From an uncultured Campylobacter sp. (lineage in GTDB: Bacteria > Campylobacterota > Campylobacteria > Campylobacterales > Campylobacteraceae): a stretch of 64,000 nt of DNA. The stretch is from NCBI RefSeq assembly GCF_937981295.1, contig NZ_CALJPC010000001.1:6284-70283 (forward strand), in the 5' to 3' direction. This document shows positions 62,233 through 64,000 of this stretch, piece by piece. Each line of letters starts with the position of its first letter. Position 1 is the stretch's first letter. The notes under the pieces are model-generated. The model saw nothing but the letters and a program-made list of their open reading frames with translations, had not been told where the DNA came from and did not search any database. A program made the position numbers and the translations under genes.

Positions 62233-63492
62233 CTAAATTCTAAGCCCCTTTTTCGCGGCGGTCTCGTCGCAAATGACGGAAAAGCTTAGATTCATGATCT
62301 CGTCGTGCGATCTAATGAAATCGTTGAGCGCCCCGAGTTTTAGCGTCTCGATGCGCTTTAAATTTCGCTCGAACTCGCCGAATGCGTAGCCCTTGTAATA
62401 CTCGCTCTGCGCGATCGCCGCTCGCTTGAACATCGTCTCTTTTTGCAGCACGGCGCTTCCGATTAGGAATTTTTTTGCGCTTTTTAGCTCCGCTTCGCTC
62501 ACGCCAGATGCGATAAATTTCGCGATCTCCTCTTTTACGAGCGCGGCGGCGTTTTGCAAATTTTCGTTTTTGGTTTGCAGATAGCCCCAAAACTCGCGGC
62601 GGCTAAGCTCGAAATCGCCGCGCGCATAGACCGAATACGCAAGCCCGTGTTTGACGCGGATGCGCTCCATCAGCCTGCTGCCGAATCCGCTGCTTCCGAG
62701 CACGAAAAGTGCGGTGTTTGCGATGAACTCCTGCTCTTTTGGCAGCGTAAATGGCGCACCGAAGTAGATGTATGCCTGCTGCGTCTGCTCTTTTTGGATC
62801 TTTATCTTTTTCGCATCGCTCGGCGTGAAAAACGGCAGCTCGCGCTTTTCGCCGCTTGCAAAGAGGCTCAAAATTTCCGCGATTTTTGGGTTTTTATCGC
62901 TCACGTCGCCGCACAAAACGACGTATAAATTCTCTAAACTCAGCGAGGCGAAAAACTCCCGCACGTCCTTCATCGTGATCCGCTCTACGCTCGCCTCGTC
63001 GCCTATGAGCGGCTGCTCGAGCCTCGTGCGCGGATACAGAAGCGCTTTTAGGTTGCATGTCGCGATGTAATCAAACTCGCTTTTTAGCACGGCGAGCTCG
63101 CCTATGGTTTGCATTTTTAGCTTTTCCAGCACCGATGGCGTTAAATTGGGCTCTTTAAGCAGCTCTCGCAGCATGTCTAAGCCGAAATCGAAGTGCTCTT
63201 TTAGGCAGTTTAGCTGGATGCCGAAGGTTTCAAAATTGCTCGCGGCGCTGATCTCGACCGCGCGGATATCGAGCTTGCGGTGAAATTCGCTCACTCCCAG
63301 CGTCTTTGAGCCCTCGCCCAAAACGCCCGCGCAGATGCGCGCAAGGCCCAGGGTCTTCTCGCTCACCGCGCCGCTTGCTTTAAAAATTAACTTGAAGCTC
63401 GCCACCGGCAGCGAATCGTCGAACTGATACAAAAAGTCGATTTTAGCGATCTTGCCGTCTTTGGTTTTAAGTGAAATCTCTTTTTTTTCCAT
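62233..63492 (-). CDS. M16-family peptidase homologue without zinc motif
   Basis: 419 residues with the two-domain M16 plan: N-terminal domain (residues 1-200) and C-terminal domain with AYIYFGAPFTLP, SSGFGSRLMERIRVKHGLAYSVYA (the conserved R..GLAY region). The place of the HxxEH zinc motif reads LARICAGVLGEGS, so this chain is probably not catalytic. In bacteria such chains often pair with an active M16 partner; none is in the window. No signal peptide is seen. AAGGAAAACG precedes the ATG. Confidence 0.8.
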   Translation of the reverse strand: MEKKEISLKTKDGKIAKIDFLYQFDDSLPVASFKLIFKASGAVSEKTLGLARICAGVLGEGSKTLGVSEFHRKLDIRAVEISAASNFETFGIQLNCLKEHFDFGLDMLRELLKEPNLTPSVLEKLKMQTIGELAVLKSEFDYIATCNLKALLYPRTRLEQPLIGDEASVERITMKDVREFFASLSLENLYVVLCGDVSDKNPKIAEILSLFASGEKRELPFFTPSDAKKIKIQKEQTQQAYIYFGAPFTLPKEQEFIANTALFVLGSSGFGSRLMERIRVKHGLAYSVYARGDFELSRREFWGYLQTKNENLQNAAALVKEEIAKFIASGVSEAELKSAKKFLIGSAVLQKETMFKRAAIAQSEYYKGYAFGEFERNLKRIETLKLGALNDFIRSHDEIMNLSFSVICDETAAKKGLRI

Positions 63493-64000
63493 CGTTTTCC
63501 TTTATAAAATTTTTAAATTTCATCACTCTTACAGGCGCGGTTTTAAAATTTTGGCGCAGCCGCGCCGCTTTTAAAATTTGCGCCAAGGCTCGCTTTCAAA
63601 ATTTCGCTAAAACGAGTTTTCAAAATTTAGTTCAAACTCGCTTCTAAAATTTCGCGCTAGGGCAGTTTTTCCCGTCCTGCTTTAAAATTTTAAATTTAAT
63701 CGCGCCGTACGTTTTGTAAAATTTCAGCGCCCCAAACGGCGCGCCGCCGCAACGCATTCTAGCTACGAGGCGAAATTATTCGCTAGCACCTAAATGGGGG
63801 CATGCTGCTACCAAACACGCAGCTCTGCGGCGTACCGAGACCGCACAATATGTTTTGTAGCCGCAAACGCGGCAAGCGCCTTCGCAAAATGCCTTCTGCG
63901 CGCCGTCTCCGTCGCATTGATCTTACGGCGTGAAATTTCGCGTCCGTAAAATTTTAAGGCGAAATTTCGCAGCAAAATGAAATTTTACCGCGCAAATTCC
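63493..64000. other. Gap at the right end with 24-28 base periodic repeats
   Basis: No gene. AAAATTT cores begin at 63545, 63573, 63598, 63622 and 63646 (spacings 28, 25, 24, 24), each followed by a GC-rich half. The remainder is GC-rich without open frames. Confidence 0.55.
63545..63655. repeat. 24-28 base AAAATTT repeats
   Basis: Five units with a (T/C)AAAATTT core and a CGC-containing variable half. Same type as the in-gene repeats of the ketosynthase at 49188-49418, here in non-coding DNA. Confidence 0.6.

Overview
The window reads as a chromosome segment of a Campylobacterota (epsilonproteobacterial) bacterium, most likely a Campylobacter of the oral, C. gracilis-like kind (inference). 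Support: the block lptB - tsaE - S4 gene / argG - rplI - hslV - hslU - era has the order known from C. jejuni; there is a complete Cts-type DNA-uptake locus; and menaquinol-linked multihaem cytochromes sit beside a flavin reductase. The DNA is more GC-rich than C. jejuni and is studded with AAATTTTAAAATTT-like tracts. No rRNA, tRNA, IS element, prophage or convincing CRISPR array was seen.

Layout. 1-1138: the start of an exported protein and a gene-free stretch with a CRISPR-spaced but degenerate palindrome array. 1139-7645: LPS transport ATPase, tRNA t6A ATPase, S4 protein, argininosuccinate synthase, ribosomal protein L9, HslVU protease, Era. 7708-17149: nine-gene transformation/type II secretion-like operon (PilM/N-, PilO- and PilP-like proteins, secretin, AAA ATPase, TPR membrane protein, periplasmic protein, GspE ATPase, GspF membrane protein). 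17270-23720: ftsK, ftsW and murG, with a 1.9 kb repeat-rich gap. 23950-28874: Sel1-like membrane protein, htpG with HspR/HrcA-type operators, OprD-like porin. 29519-33292: periplasmic respiratory module (quinol-oxidising NapC/NrfH cytochrome, tetrahaem cytochrome, Tat-exported flavin reductase) and a divergent LysR regulator. 33677-51451: a 17.8 kb, one-direction, aryl-polyene-type lipid cluster. 52176-57609: hisS - speA - cysE - small exported protein - aspB operon. 58105-63492: a DUF7832-like protein, an oversized RecG, and an M16 peptidase homologue lacking its zinc motif.

The most interesting system is the aryl-polyene-type cluster. It holds a phosphopantetheinyl transferase, two acyl carrier proteins, two ketosynthases, a chain-length-factor-like ketosynthase, a ketoreductase, two dehydratase units with complementary half active sites, an AMP ligase, a thioesterase, a glycosyltransferase-acyltransferase fusion, a PlsC-type acyltransferase, a LolA-like carrier and an MMPL exporter. 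Together they should build, modify and export a polyene-carboxylate lipid to the outer membrane.

The second theme is repeat expansion. AT-cored units of 18-36 bases fill the intergenic gaps and also appear as in-frame low-complexity insertions inside RecG, a ketosynthase, the chain-length factor, the ligase and the glycosyltransferase. In one place they make up two whole reading frames fitted by start/stop overlaps into the polyene operon.
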